A stretch of DNA of 64,000 bases from Francisella orientalis FNO12. GTDB taxonomy: Bacteria > Pseudomonadota > Gammaproteobacteria > Francisellales > Francisellaceae. The position numbers were made by a program, and so were the translations under genes. The DNA lies in NCBI RefSeq assembly GCF_001042525.2, contig NZ_CP011921.2, positions 1,612,001 to 1,676,000 of the forward strand, written 5' to 3'. Each line of letters opens with the position of its first letter. The first letter of the stretch is position 1. Under the pieces are notes generated by a model. It did not search any database and was not told the DNA's origin. It was given only the letters and a program-made list of their open reading frames with translations. Shown in pieces: positions 52,423 through 62,885 of this stretch.

Positions 52423-54252
52423 TTACTGAAGTCCGGATTGATATAGCCTAGTATAAAGTCCACCTTTTGCCAGCAGCTCCTCATGCTTACCACTTTCAAC
52501 TATTTTGCCATCATCCATTACTACAATTTTATAAGCATTCTCTACAGTGCTTAATCTATGCGCAATAACTATAGTAGTACAAGATTTAGTCAAGCTTTCT
52601 AATGCTTGTTGAACCACTCTTTCAGACTCATTATCAAGCGCACTTGTTGCCTCATCAAATATCAGTACTGGAGCATTCTTCAATAACGCTCTAGCAATTG
52701 ATAATCTCTGACGTTGACCGCCTGACAATTTAGAACCATTATTACCAATATTGGTATGAATACCATCTGAAAGCTCTTCAACAAACTCATAAGCATTTGC
52801 TCTTTTGAGAGCATCTACAACTTCATCTTCAGAAACATCTCTTGAAAGTCCAAATGCTATATTATTAAATACTGTATCATCGAACAAATGAACATTTTGT
52901 GAAACCATAGATAGATGCGATCTTAAGTTTTCTAAAGTCAAATCTCTTATATCAACATTATCTAATAATATTTGACCTTTTTGCTGGATATAAAACCTTG
53001 AGATAATGCTAGTAAGCGTTGTCTTACCACTTCCTGACTTACCGACAAAAGCAACTGTTTCTCCAGCCTCAATCTCTGTACTTACTCCATTAAGAACCTT
53101 ATGATCTCCAAATGCGAAGCTAACATCTTTAATCGTTACCTTACCACGGACTTTCTCAAGCTCTTTCTTGCCTGTTTCTTTCTCTGCTGGGTAATCTAAG
53201 ATATAGAATATATCTTCTGTAGCCGCCACTGCTTTTTGAATAACCACATTAACCTTAGTAAGATTCTTAATAGGTTTTAGAATAGCTGCTGCTGCTGCAA
53301 AGAATGATGCAAAAGAGCCTGCAGTTAACCAAGATGATCCACCACCCTCATTTGTTCCAAAGATTGCTATTGTGAATAATGAAAAAGCAAGAACTAGTGA
53401 GGCAATAATCTGTATAACCGGAGATGTAAGAGCATCTAACGCAATTGTTCTAATCTGCTGAGAATAAGTATAATCAAGATTTTTAAAAAACTTATTTTGT
53501 TGCTTCTGTTGTGCACCAAAGATTCTAATCTCTTTATAGTTTCTTATCGTTTCTTCTGCAGTATGAGTTACATTGCCCATTGATGATTGAGTATTTCTAC
53601 TCAAAGATCTAAACCTCTTATTTATTATAGAAATAAACAAGCCTAGAAAGGGCCCTATAATTATCAAGAATAATGACAATTGCCAACTTGAAACCACCAT
53701 CACTATTATCAAGCCTATAACAAAAGTACCATCTTGAACAACCGTGATAATAGCTGTTGATGTAGCTTCGGTAACTTGATCAACATTATATAAAAGTCTT
53801 GAGATAATCTGGCCCGAAGAGTGTTTATCAAAGAAACTAGCAGGTAAGTTCATAAATCTTTTATAGATGTCTTTTCTGAACTTATAAACTACCTTTTGCC
53901 CTAAGGATCCTATAAAGTATTGTGACAAAAATGACCCTATTGATCTCAAGGTCAAAAGCCCTACCATACCAACACCCATAAGCATAAGTATACTAGCACT
54001 TTGCTTAGTAATATCCCCTCCTGGTCCAAAACCATAATTCAGTATCGGATTAATAAGATATATCATAGAAGCATCAGCAGCTGAAAAAAATATGCTTCCT
54101 ATTGCCGCGATAACTAGAAAATACCATAAGTGCTTAACTTGAAGTAACAACCTTTTATAAAGAGTGCCCGCTCTTTCTTTATTTGTCATTTCACCACTTA
54201 AATTGCCCGAACCTTGAGATTTAAGATCAATTTTGTCAATCATATTTGCCAT
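52423..54252 (-). CDS. msbA: Lipid A export ABC transporter MsbA
   Basis: The 609-residue half-transporter has a six-helix membrane domain (about 45-330, with [20 protein letters not shown]) and a nucleotide-binding domain: [12 protein letters not shown] (Walker A), [16 protein letters not shown] and [11 protein letters not shown]. It flips lipid A across the inner membrane. The frame opens at a GTG at 54306, but a TATAAT box at 54298-54303 overlaps that region, so the ATG at 54252 ([10 protein letters not shown]) is more likely. No strong ribosome binding site is seen. Confidence 0.93.
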   Translation of the reverse strand: MANMIDKIDLKSQGSGNLSGEMTNKERAGTLYKRLLLQVKHLWYFLVIAAIGSIFFSAADASMIYLINPILNYGFGPGGDITKQSASILMLMGVGMVGLLTLRSIGSFLSQYFIGSLGQKVVYKFRKDIYKRFMNLPASFFDKHSSGQIISRLLYNVDQVTEATSTAIITVVQDGTFVIGLIIVMVVSSWQLSLFLIIIGPFLGLFISIINKRFRSLSRNTQSSMGNVTHTAEETIRNYKEIRIFGAQQKQQNKFFKNLDYTYSQQIRTIALDALTSPVIQIIASLVLAFSLFTIAIFGTNEGGGSSWLTAGSFASFFAAAAAILKPIKNLTKVNVVIQKAVAATEDIFYILDYPAEKETGKKELEKVRGKVTIKDVSFAFGDHKVLNGVSTEIEAGETVAFVGKSGSGKTTLTSIISRFYIQQKGQILLDNVDIRDLTLENLRSHLSMVSQNVHLFDDTVFNNIAFGLSRDVSEDEVVDALKRANAYEFVEELSDGIHTNIGNNGSKLSGGQRQRLSIARALLKNAPVLIFDEATSALDNESERVVQQALESLTKSCTTIVIAHRLSTVENAYKIVVMDDGKIVESGKHEELLAKGGLYTRLYQSGLQ

Positions 54253-54352
54253 AGATATATAAAAAGCTATTAAAAAAACCAATGCGAATAACAGATAATT
54301 ATACACTTTTTTCTGTTAACATAAAGCAATCAAAAAAGATGTTTTTCAAGCT

Positions 54353-55456
54353 ATAGAATTTTATCTAGTAGGCGGGGCTATTAGAGACATACTACTTAGC
54401 ATAACGCCAAAAGACAGAGATTGGGTAGTAGTCGGTGCTACAGAAAGCCAAATGACCAAAGCTGGCTTCACAAAAGTACCATCTAGTTTTCCAGTCTTTC
54501 TACACCCAGAAACTAGAGAAGAGTATGCATTAGCTAGATCAGAAAAAAAATAGCTAACGGCTATCATGGCTTTGAAGTTAATTTTTCAAACGATATCACC
54601 TTAGAAGAGGATTTAAAACGTAGAGACTTGACCATCAACTCTATGGAAATAGATAAAAACAATAACATAATCGACCCTTTTAATGGTCAAGATGACATTA
54701 AAAACAGAATACTTCGACACACATCAGAAGCCTTTATTGAAGATCCTTTACGTGTAGTTAGATTAACCCGCTTCAAAGTCCAGCTTAGTGCTTTTAATTT
54801 TTCAATTGCTGATGAAACAATAAACATAATTAAATCCATTATTAAATCAGGAGAACTAAACTACCTAACTAAGGAGCGCTTGCATATAGAGTTTATCAAA
54901 GCACTTAGAAATCCAAAAATTTTTTTGAGACATTAGATGAGCTTGAATCATTACAAATAATATTCCCAAATATCAAAAAATCTTTAAATGCAATCTCAGA
55001 TGAGAATTTCTTTAGAAATAAAATATATCTAAATTCATCAAATGAAGAAAAAATATGCCTATGTTTGTTAAATCTAGAAGATGATACGATAAGCAACTTA
55101 AAACTAGAATTATTATTAACAAATAAGCAATTCAAACTTCTAGTTGCCACTGTAAACACAAAAAAATTCTTGAATCTACGAAAATGAACGCAGAAACCGC
55201 TCTTAAATTAATAAAAAGAGCAAATTTGCTAAAAGATAAGAAACTACAACAAAACACGATAAACATTTTCAAAAAATATTCAGAAATAGATAATTCAAGA
55301 TTTTCTCATGCAACTATCAAACAACTTAAAAGTGCTCTAAATATTATAAATACAATAAATATCAAGACATTAATAACAACAGTACCAAAAGAAAATCTAG
55401 CAAACACCATTGAGACCCTTTATATGGATATTATAAAAAAGCAATTAAATCTATGA
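54353..55456 (+). pseudogene. cca: CCA tRNA nucleotidyltransferase, decayed
   Basis: Four pieces in shifting frames match bacterial CCA-adding enzyme: [48 protein letters not shown], then [48 protein letters not shown], and a divergent C-terminal domain. Frameshifts fall in the A run at 54543-54550, the T run at 54920-54926 and the A run at 55160-55166. The expected initiator before EFYLVGG is ATA (54353-54355), so the start codon may be lost as well. The enzyme would add or repair CCA ends of tRNA. Confidence 0.85.
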
Positions 55457-55496
55457 TACAATTACAAAAATTTCTTTGAATTTAAAAAGTTTAATA

Positions 55497-55988
55497 ATGA
55501 GATTTATATTTAGACACATTTTTTTATTTAACACTGTTATTTGTTTTATTGCGTTAGCCGCAGTGGTGTTCACAATTATTGGCTTAGGATGGAAACCATG
55601 CCCTATGTGCCTGATACAGCAACTATGTGTACTTTGCACAATGATATTTAGCATTCTAGGGCTGATCAAAAATAGTTCAAAAGGATTCAGCACAATAGTA
55701 CAAACAGCAATTATCTTGATTATTATTATAGGTTGCTATATCGCTGCCGATCAAGCTTATTTACAGTATTTCTCCTCAACAATATCAGATGATCCTACAA
55801 GCTGTGGTGCTATTAGCAACCCTTTCCTAATTGATGCTACAAAATCATTAACAGGAACTGTCAGTAGCTGTACTAGCATTGCTGAAGAGATCTCTGGTGT
55901 TAGTTTGGCTGTATATAGTTTGATATTTTTAATTTGCTTATTAGTCATAAATTGTGTCAGTTTATTTGTAAGAATATTTAAAAAATAG
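55497..55988 (+). CDS. dsbB: Disulfide bond formation protein DsbB
   Basis: The 163-residue membrane protein has four predicted helices, the N-terminal redox pair in WKPCPMCLIQQ and a second cysteine pair in the periplasmic loop (PTSCGAISNP and VSSCTS). It reoxidises DsbA and passes electrons to quinone. The frame also opens at a TTG at 55476; the ATG at 55497 (MRFIFRH) is chosen as the simpler start, though neither has a good ribosome binding site. It ends 12 bases before the RND adaptor gene and may be cotranscribed. Confidence 0.88.
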   Translation: MRFIFRHIFLFNTVICFIALAAVVFTIIGLGWKPCPMCLIQQLCVLCTMIFSILGLIKNSSKGFSTIVQTAIILIIIIGCYIAADQAYLQYFSSTISDDPTSCGAISNPFLIDATKSLTGTVSSCTSIAEEISGVSLAVYSLIFLICLLVINCVSLFVRIFKK

Positions 55989-56000
55989 TGGGATATAACG

Positions 56001-57374
56001 GTGGATTTTAAAAAAACTTTTTTAGACCTTAAAGAGAAAATTAATTCAAGTAATAAAAACTACTCAATTTTTGCACTGGCAACCATTGTTGTAGCTTGGC
56101 TCATACTCGGTAAACTTGGAATATCGCTAGCAATTGTCTACTTTATTTTTCAAATTAACTATATTAAAACAAAACTCTCTTTACTCAAAAATAAACGTAC
56201 TGCTTCAACAGCAGTTGTAGTAGTGACATTAATCCTTTTTGGAGCTATTTTTGGTTTTGCTGAATTTATTCAAAGCATGATAAAGAAAGGTATGGCTTCA
56301 TATGTACCTCGACCTGTAGCTGTAACATCTTCTGTTGTAGAAAAGACCGACTGGAAACAAGTCATAAACACTATTGGTGAAGCACAAGCTATCCAATCCA
56401 CCGAGATTTCTTCTCAATCTGGCGGTATTGTAAGTGAGATCAATTTCAAAAGTGGACAAGAGGTTAAAGAAGATGATCTTTTATTCAAATTAGATACTAG
56501 TCAACTAAAAGCTAGTCTAGAAGAAGCACTATCAAACCTTAAACTTGCTAAAATAACTAAAGATCGCTATAACAAACTTGTTGAACAAAGAGCAACTTCA
56601 AAAGAATCTGCTGATAAAGCTAATGCTGATTACCTTTCTAAATTAGCACAGGTTCAAAATATAGAATCACAAATTGGTTTTAAAGAAATTAGAGCTCCAT
56701 TTGATGGTAAAATAGGTATTAGAAATATAAGTTTAGGACAATATTTCAACAACGGCGATAATGCTGCTACACTTACCAAAATTGATCCTATATTTATTAC
56801 ATTCCCTGTACCACAAAACAAAGTTAGTATGATTAGCGTTGGTCAAGAAATTAACTTCTATTCTGACTCATATCCAGGAGAAACATTTACTGCGAAAATA
56901 ACAGCTATAAACTCTTTTATTAATGATTCAAATAGATCCATAACCGTTCAGGCAACATACCAAAACTCACACCACAAAATCGTCCCAGGAATGTTTTTAA
57001 CTGTCCATGTTAGTCTACCTGTTAAGAAAAACTCTATTGTAATCCCTAGAAATGCGGTTTCATATAGCCTTTACGGTCAGTCAGTATTCACACTTGAACC
57101 TGTAATGAAAGATGGTAAGCCTGTTATGGCATCTTATACATCTACAGCTGATGGTGGTATGAAAACCGTTGATACTGACAAAACACTATATAAAGTAGGG
57201 CAAGCTAATGTTGAAGTCTTAGAAACTAGAAATAACTTAGCACTAGTCAAAGGCTTAGAGCCTGGTACTACCATTATCACATCAGGACAAAATAAAGTGC
57301 ATAAAGGAATGGATGCAATACTGGACAATAGTGTAAAGATTGACAACAATATATATAATCAGGGAATCCAATAA
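56001..57374 (+). CDS. RND efflux periplasmic adaptor (AcrA/MexE-like) with membrane N-terminus
   Basis: This is a 457-residue membrane fusion protein. From about residue 105 it is a normal adaptor: the lipoyl-like half (EISSQSGGIVSEINFKSGQ), a coiled-coil (about 165-215), the return half (EIRAPFDGKIGIRNISLGQ) and barrel domains. Unusually, about 95 residues precede it, with hydrophobic segments at roughly 22-36, 38-52 and 70-90 in place of the usual single signal anchor or lipobox. The start is a GTG with GGGAT upstream. The stop overlaps the pump ATG (TAATG). Confidence 0.88.
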   Translation: MDFKKTFLDLKEKINSSNKNYSIFALATIVVAWLILGKLGISLAIVYFIFQINYIKTKLSLLKNKRTASTAVVVVTLILFGAIFGFAEFIQSMIKKGMASYVPRPVAVTSSVVEKTDWKQVINTIGEAQAIQSTEISSQSGGIVSEINFKSGQEVKEDDLLFKLDTSQLKASLEEALSNLKLAKITKDRYNKLVEQRATSKESADKANADYLSKLAQVQNIESQIGFKEIRAPFDGKIGIRNISLGQYFNNGDNAATLTKIDPIFITFPVPQNKVSMISVGQEINFYSDSYPGETFTAKITAINSFINDSNRSITVQATYQNSHHKIVPGMFLTVHVSLPVKKNSIVIPRNAVSYSLYGQSVFTLEPVMKDGKPVMASYTSTADGGMKTVDTDKTLYKVGQANVEVLETRNNLALVKGLEPGTTIITSGQNKVHKGMDAILDNSVKIDNNIYNQGIQ

Positions 57375-60300
57375 TGCGTTTAATTGATCTCTTTATTAGA
57401 AGACCTGTTCTATCTCTTTCAATAAGCTTTATGATTATTGTTGTAGGAGTTGGTTCATTTTTTCAATTACAAATTAGACAATATCCATACATAGATAGTG
57501 CTACTATTACAGTTACAACAGCCTATCCAGGTGCAAACCCTGCTACAATCCAAGCTTTTGTAACTAGACCTATAGAGGCAGCAGTAGGCTCCTCCAAAGG
57601 TATTGATTACATGACATCATCATCAGCACTAGGGACAAGTACAATTACTGTATATGTAAAACTTGGCCAAAATACTAACGATGTACTCTCAGAAGTAGTC
57701 CAGAACGTAAACTCTGTACTTAACCAACTCCCTCAAGATGCTTATTCTCCTGCTATTAAATTAAATCCTGCAGATAACTTCCCTTCATTGATTCTAGCTT
57801 TTACCAGTAAGACAATGAATACATCCGAAATATCTGCATATATAAACTCTGAGCTTACACCTAAACTATTAGCTCAAGGAGGTCTTTCATCTGTTGATGT
57901 TTGGGGTAATAAGCCCTATGCAATGCGTATATATCCAAATAAAACTCGCATGGCAGAATATGGAATCACTCCAACAGAATTAGCTACCGCAGTAGGTTCA
58001 AATAGCTTAGTTTCAGCTGGCGGTCAAATACAAGGACCTTACTTAAACTATACACTTAATCCTGAAACAAGTATGTCTACAGCTCAAGAGTATAGAAACT
58101 TAATTGTCAAAAAGAGTGATAAGCAAATAGTGCGACTTAAAGATGTTGCTAAAGTTGGGCTTGGAGCTCAAGACTACAACTCTTCAGTATACTTTGATGG
58201 AAAGAATGCTGTCCTTGCCGGAGCAGTTGTATCTCCAGAAGAAAATCCTCTAGATGTCGTCGATAGACTAGTTGAAGAGCTACCAAATATTAAAGCTGCT
58301 TTACCAAATGGTCTAGATGTTAATATTGCATACAACAGTACTACATATATTAAAGTTTCCATTGAAGAGGTTCTACATACATTATTCGAAGCTATAATAA
58401 TTGTATCTGTAGTAATGTTTTTATTCTTAGGATCGTTTAGAGCAATTATAGTTCCTGTTGTTGCAATTCCTCTTTCAATTATTGGATCATTCTTTTTGAT
58501 GTCGCTTATGGGCTTCTCAATTAATCTTCTAACCCTTCTTTCCATGATTCTTGCAATCGGTCTTGTAGTTGATGATGCTATTGTAGTACTCGAGAATATT
58601 TATAGACATATTGAAGAAGGAATGGAGCCTTTTGCAGCTTCTATCAAGGGCGCTAGAGAGATAGCCAACCCAGTTATATTAATGACTCTAACCCTAGTTG
58701 TAGTATATGCTCCAATCGGTATGATGGGTGGATTCACAGGACAACTATTTACCGAGTTTGCTTACTCTCTTGCTGGTGCAGTTGTAATATCTGGTATAGT
58801 TGCATATACACTCTCGCCAATGCTATGCTCTAAAATTCTAAATAGAGAAATGATGAGCACAAAACTAGTTAAATTCATTGATAAACTTTTTACAGCACTA
58901 ACTGCAAAATATAAAGCAACCTTAGAGTTTGTCTTGGATATCAAACCAGCAATAGCTATTGTAGGGCTTATTGTGCTAGCAAGCTGTTTTATAATGGGCA
59001 AGGGCATTAAATCCGAACTAGCTCCCAATGAAGATATGGGCTTCTTAGGAATTATGGGACAAGCACCATCTTCTGCAAATATCAATTATCTAGAAACTTT
59101 TGGTACAAAATTAGCTAGCATACTAGATGAAGTTCCAGGCAAGCAAGACACTTTTATTCTTAATGGTGTAATAGGCTCAAATGTAATCTTTGGTGGCTTT
59201 ATTATGCAACCATGGGATAAAAGAGAAATATCTCAACAAAAGGCTGCTAATATTGCTCAAGAAAAAGTTACAGGGTTACCAGGCATTCAACCTTATACAT
59301 ATCAAACACCTGCTCTTCCAGGAATACCTAGAGGTGCTCCGCTATCTTTAGTTATTCAAAGTGTTAATGATTATGAAGCTATTGATGAAATTACTAATAA
59401 AGTAATAGATAAGATGATGAAAAGCGGATTATTTGTATTCGCTCAAAGTAATCTTAAATTTGACAACCCTGTTGTTGATATTAGTATTGATCGTGAAAAA
59501 GCTGGTATATTAGGCATTACTATGTCTAATATTGCCAAAACATTAGGTTACTCTTATGCTGGAGGATATATCAACTATTTCTTCCTGAAAGGATATAGCT
59601 TCCAAGTAATCCCTCAATTAGCTCGTAATGAGATGTTAACTCAAGAGCAATTAGGCAACATATATATCCGTTCAGATGAAGCTAGTGATTTGTTTTATTC
59701 CGAGCTTCCTTTATCTGCACTAGTATCTTTTAAAACTGAAGGACAACCTCTCACCTTAAATACATTCCAGCAGCTTAATGCATCAACAATTTCAGCAGTT
59801 ATGGCTCCAGGAGTAACCCAAGGTCAAGCTATTGACTATGTTAAAAGTGTGGTTAGAAGTGAGTTACCTGAAGGATTTTCATTCAACTTCTCTGGCTCTG
59901 CTCGTCAGTATATTGAGAACGGTAATACTATGATGGTAGCTTTTGCATTTGCAATTGTACTTATTTTCTTAGCATTATCTGCTCAATTTGAGAGCTTTAG
60001 AGATTCTCTAGTAATCTTAGTTACTATACCAATGGCTATATCTGGTGCACTAATACCTTTATATGTTGGTCAGTATATGGGTGCTGGATGGGCATCACTA
60101 AATATATATACCCAACTAGGGCTTGTAACATTGATTGGTCTAATATCAAAACAAGGTATTATGGTTGTTGAGTTCGCCAATCATTTACAAAAGCATGAAC
60201 GTATGAATAAGTATGATGCTATTGTAACATCATCATCACAACGTCTAAGACCTATTTTGATGACAGTATCAGCAATGGTTGAGGGTGTCATCCCATTAGT

Positions 60301-60490
60301 AACATCATCAGGTGCCGGTGCTATTAGTAGAAACTGTATAGGTGTAGTTATTTCTAGTGGACTGGTAATAGGAGCAATTTTCTCTCTATTTGTACTTCCT
60401 GTGGTATATATGTATATAGCTAGTGATAAATCTATTGCTGTAAAAACCGACTCTGAACAACAAAAAATCATCGACGATCTTTCAGAATAA
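57374..60490 (+). CDS. RND multidrug efflux pump inner-membrane transporter (AcrB family)
   Basis: The 1038-residue HAE1-type pump has the proton-relay Asp pair D400-D401 in GLVVDDAIVVLENIYRHIEEG-type helix 4 and the relay Lys in IGLISKQGIMVVEFAN (helix 10). N-terminal IDLFIRRPVLSLSI and AYPGANPATIQAFVTRPIE are typical. It exports drugs or lipids from the periplasm through an outer-membrane channel such as TolC, which is not encoded here. It is translationally coupled to the adaptor. A hairpin at 60496-60516 follows. Confidence 0.93.
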   Translation: MRLIDLFIRRPVLSLSISFMIIVVGVGSFFQLQIRQYPYIDSATITVTTAYPGANPATIQAFVTRPIEAAVGSSKGIDYMTSSSALGTSTITVYVKLGQNTNDVLSEVVQNVNSVLNQLPQDAYSPAIKLNPADNFPSLILAFTSKTMNTSEISAYINSELTPKLLAQGGLSSVDVWGNKPYAMRIYPNKTRMAEYGITPTELATAVGSNSLVSAGGQIQGPYLNYTLNPETSMSTAQEYRNLIVKKSDKQIVRLKDVAKVGLGAQDYNSSVYFDGKNAVLAGAVVSPEENPLDVVDRLVEELPNIKAALPNGLDVNIAYNSTTYIKVSIEEVLHTLFEAIIIVSVVMFLFLGSFRAIIVPVVAIPLSIIGSFFLMSLMGFSINLLTLLSMILAIGLVVDDAIVVLENIYRHIEEGMEPFAASIKGAREIANPVILMTLTLVVVYAPIGMMGGFTGQLFTEFAYSLAGAVVISGIVAYTLSPMLCSKILNREMMSTKLVKFIDKLFTALTAKYKATLEFVLDIKPAIAIVGLIVLASCFIMGKGIKSELAPNEDMGFLGIMGQAPSSANINYLETFGTKLASILDEVPGKQDTFILNGVIGSNVIFGGFIMQPWDKREISQQKAANIAQEKVTGLPGIQPYTYQTPALPGIPRGAPLSLVIQSVNDYEAIDEITNKVIDKMMKSGLFVFAQSNLKFDNPVVDISIDREKAGILGITMSNIAKTLGYSYAGGYINYFFLKGYSFQVIPQLARNEMLTQEQLGNIYIRSDEASDLFYSELPLSALVSFKTEGQPLTLNTFQQLNASTISAVMAPGVTQGQAIDYVKSVVRSELPEGFSFNFSGSARQYIENGNTMMVAFAFAIVLIFLALSAQFESFRDSLVILVTIPMAISGALIPLYVGQYMGAGWASLNIYTQLGLVTLIGLISKQGIMVVEFANHLQKHERMNKYDAIVTSSSQRLRPILMTVSAMVEGVIPLVTSSGAGAISRNCIGVVISSGLVIGAIFSLFVLPVVYMYIASDKSIAVKTDSEQQKIIDDLSE

Positions 60491-60495
60491 TTTCT

Positions 60496-60534
60496 TAATA
60501 ACATCTTTTGTTATTAGTAAATTTATATTTTTTT
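60496..60534 (+). terminator. Hairpin after the RND pump gene
   Basis: TAATAACA (60496-60503) pairs perfectly with TGTTATTA (60509-60516) around TCTTT. A T-rich tract follows only after about 11 bases, so it may be a weak terminator. Confidence 0.45.
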
Positions 60535-60576
60535 TGATAGACTAAAAATTATGTTCAAGTTTATAAAACTTCCGAA

Positions 60577-61857
60577 ATGAGCAAAAGCCACCTCCCTCAA
60601 ACCAAACTATTGGCTACTTTAGCATGGGTAATATGTTTAATTGCGACTCTTAATTATAGTTACGACTTCTTTATTAGAGCAGCTCCCGGTGTAATGGGAG
60701 ATGACTTAATTCGTGATTTTGGTATTAGTCATACACAACTTGGGATGTTATCTTCAGCATACTTCATATCTTATACGATAATGCAAATTCCTGCTGGTGT
60801 GCTTTTAGACAAGTATAATCGTAAGGTAGTAATTAGTATTGCTACAACATCCTGTGTTCTTGGTAACTACTTATTTTCTACCACAAATGATTATGAAATT
60901 GCTTACATTGGTAGAATATTTATGGGCATAGGCTCTGCTTTTGGATTTATTGGCGCTGCTAAAATGGCTGCAATGTGGCTACCAGAAAGACTTTTTTCAA
61001 CATTTATAGGATTTGCTACAGTTGTTGGTATCTTAGGTGGTTTAGTTACTGATACAATGTTATCTAGCTTAGTATCTGTGTTAGGATGGAAAGAAGGTAA
61101 TTCTGTATTTACATATATTGGTGTTGGAATACTACTTCTAATAGTTCTATTTATTCGTGATAATCCAAAACATGTTCAGAAATTTACTCACTTGAGCGAA
61201 GCTAACTTTAAAGAAACTATCACTAAGGTTTTTAAAATCTTCTGCAATACAAAATTTTGGTCAGTAAGCATAATTGGAGCAGTATTATTTATACCAATTA
61301 ATGTACTAGGCTCTCTGTGGGGAGTTGGTCTAATTCAAGCTAAATTTGGTCTTGACCAAGAAACTGCGTCTCATATTAATGGTATATTATTTATTGGTGC
61401 TGCGGTAGGCTTCACAATAGCAGCAATTGTAGCTTCGCTAACAAATAGATATCGTCGTATGCTAATTCTGAGCATAGTATCTCTTGCTGTTATTTTAGCT
61501 ATCATTCTGTATATCCCTATGAATTTATCAGTATTCACTCTGTTATACTTCTTACTTGGTGCTGCAGCTGGACCTCAAGCAGTTACATTTGGTATAGCTA
61601 AGATAATATCTCCAAAGGGAACTACAGGATCTGCAACAGCAGGTGTGAACATGATAAATAATTTCATCCCTATCATATTACTACCATTAGTAGGATATAT
61701 ACTTACTCATTTTGGGACACTTATTGGAGACTCGACTTCAATATATACAATTGCAAGTTATCAAAATGCTCTTGATATGGTAATAGTATTTTTATTAGTT
61801 TGTCTTCCAATTACTATGGTTATTCCCAAAGAAATAGATGCTGATCTTAATCACTAA
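60577..61857 (+). CDS. MFS transporter, Pht/Fpt-like
   Basis: The 426-residue protein has twelve transmembrane segments and the shared signature ISYTIMQIPAGVLLDKYNRK, with RAAPGVMGDDL between helices 1 and 2. It is the third member of this family in the window and the closest to the phagosomal transporter type described from Legionella. It should import a small nutrient across the inner membrane. No clear ribosome binding site is seen before the ATG. It stands alone, rightward. Confidence 0.85.
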   Translation: MSKSHLPQTKLLATLAWVICLIATLNYSYDFFIRAAPGVMGDDLIRDFGISHTQLGMLSSAYFISYTIMQIPAGVLLDKYNRKVVISIATTSCVLGNYLFSTTNDYEIAYIGRIFMGIGSAFGFIGAAKMAAMWLPERLFSTFIGFATVVGILGGLVTDTMLSSLVSVLGWKEGNSVFTYIGVGILLLIVLFIRDNPKHVQKFTHLSEANFKETITKVFKIFCNTKFWSVSIIGAVLFIPINVLGSLWGVGLIQAKFGLDQETASHINGILFIGAAVGFTIAAIVASLTNRYRRMLILSIVSLAVILAIILYIPMNLSVFTLLYFLLGAAAGPQAVTFGIAKIISPKGTTGSATAGVNMINNFIPIILLPLVGYILTHFGTLIGDSTSIYTIASYQNALDMVIVFLLVCLPITMVIPKEIDADLNH

Positions 61858-61871
61858 TACATAATAACTCT

Positions 61872-62819
61872 TTAATCTTCTATATAATTTAAATTTTCTG
61901 GATATGGATTTAAGTAGCTCTGCTTCTCTAGATAGGGTATATCTAACTCTATTAGATACATTCTTATTACACTAACAGGTACTTCCCAAGAAATCTTACA
62001 ATCACGATATTTATTAAGTAACTCCTGTAAATACTGTCTTTGCGCCTTTGAAATTTTTTTATTTATTTCTCTAAGAACATTCTGAAGCGCCATATAGTGG
62101 GACCCTCTTTTAGCTGGCTTAGCTATTGCTTGCATAAAAAGTTCTATATACCTATGTTTAATAGTCCCAATATTAATTTTATTGCCTGCTTCTGAGAGCA
62201 TATTACCAAGTTCTTTCTTGACCTTATTATTATGCATGCGCAATAACACTTTATGCTTGGAATGGTATTCCATTATTTGAGTAATATTAGAACAGGCCAT
62301 AAATTCTGTTTTAAGACTATGGTAACAAAATACCTTACGCAAGAAGTGATCTCGTAATGTTTTATCTGTTAACTTACCATCATCTTCAATCGGCAAAAGA
62401 GGATCATACTCTCTCAATGCCCTAACAAAAAGACCATCTGCTTTTATGCCTGTATAACCATGATTTTCATCAAAAACTCGTGCTGTCTCAACTCCACAAC
62501 TTGGGGATTTTGCCTTCAAGATAAAGCCATAAACATTATCAAGCTTTGATATAAGCATATCGACAGCTTTCTGTATTTTATCTGTAACATCATTATTAGT
62601 CTTATTAGTTTTTACGGATAAAATACTTTTCTGAGTATCTTCAACTAAAAACAAAGTAGGTCTTGGAACACCTAAACCAGCAGCTACCTCAGGACATACT
62701 ATATTATAATCAAAATACTCAGCAATGCCAGTAATATATGATTTATGACAATTACCGCCATTATATCGAACACTATTGCCTACTAAACAGCTGCTAACCC
62801 CTATTGGTATTTTATTCAA
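61872..62819 (-). CDS. DUF523-DUF1722 protein (YbgA-like)
   Basis: The 315-residue protein has an N-terminal DUF523 domain with conserved cysteines (GVSSCLVGNSVRYNGGNCHK, NIVCPEVAAGLGVPRP, KAKSPSCGVE) and a C-terminal DUF1722 domain (FLRKVFCYHSLKTEFMACS, YRDCKISWEVP). The cysteines suggest a metal or cluster site. The family has been linked to 2-thiouracil desulfuration and to YbgA next to photolyase genes, but its role here is open. The frame starts further upstream at 62831; the TTG at 62819 (reading MNKIPIGVSS) follows GGTGAG and fits relatives better. Confidence 0.75.
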   Translation of the reverse strand: MNKIPIGVSSCLVGNSVRYNGGNCHKSYITGIAEYFDYNIVCPEVAAGLGVPRPTLFLVEDTQKSILSVKTNKTNNDVTDKIQKAVDMLISKLDNVYGFILKAKSPSCGVETARVFDENHGYTGIKADGLFVRALREYDPLLPIEDDGKLTDKTLRDHFLRKVFCYHSLKTEFMACSNITQIMEYHSKHKVLLRMHNNKVKKELGNMLSEAGNKINIGTIKHRYIELFMQAIAKPAKRGSHYMALQNVLREINKKISKAQRQYLQELLNKYRDCKISWEVPVSVIRMYLIELDIPYLEKQSYLNPYPENLNYIED

Positions 62820-62885
62820 AGCTCTCACCAAATTTTGTAAAGGATAGTTAAGATTATAAATAAGATATAGAGATAATAAAGATAT

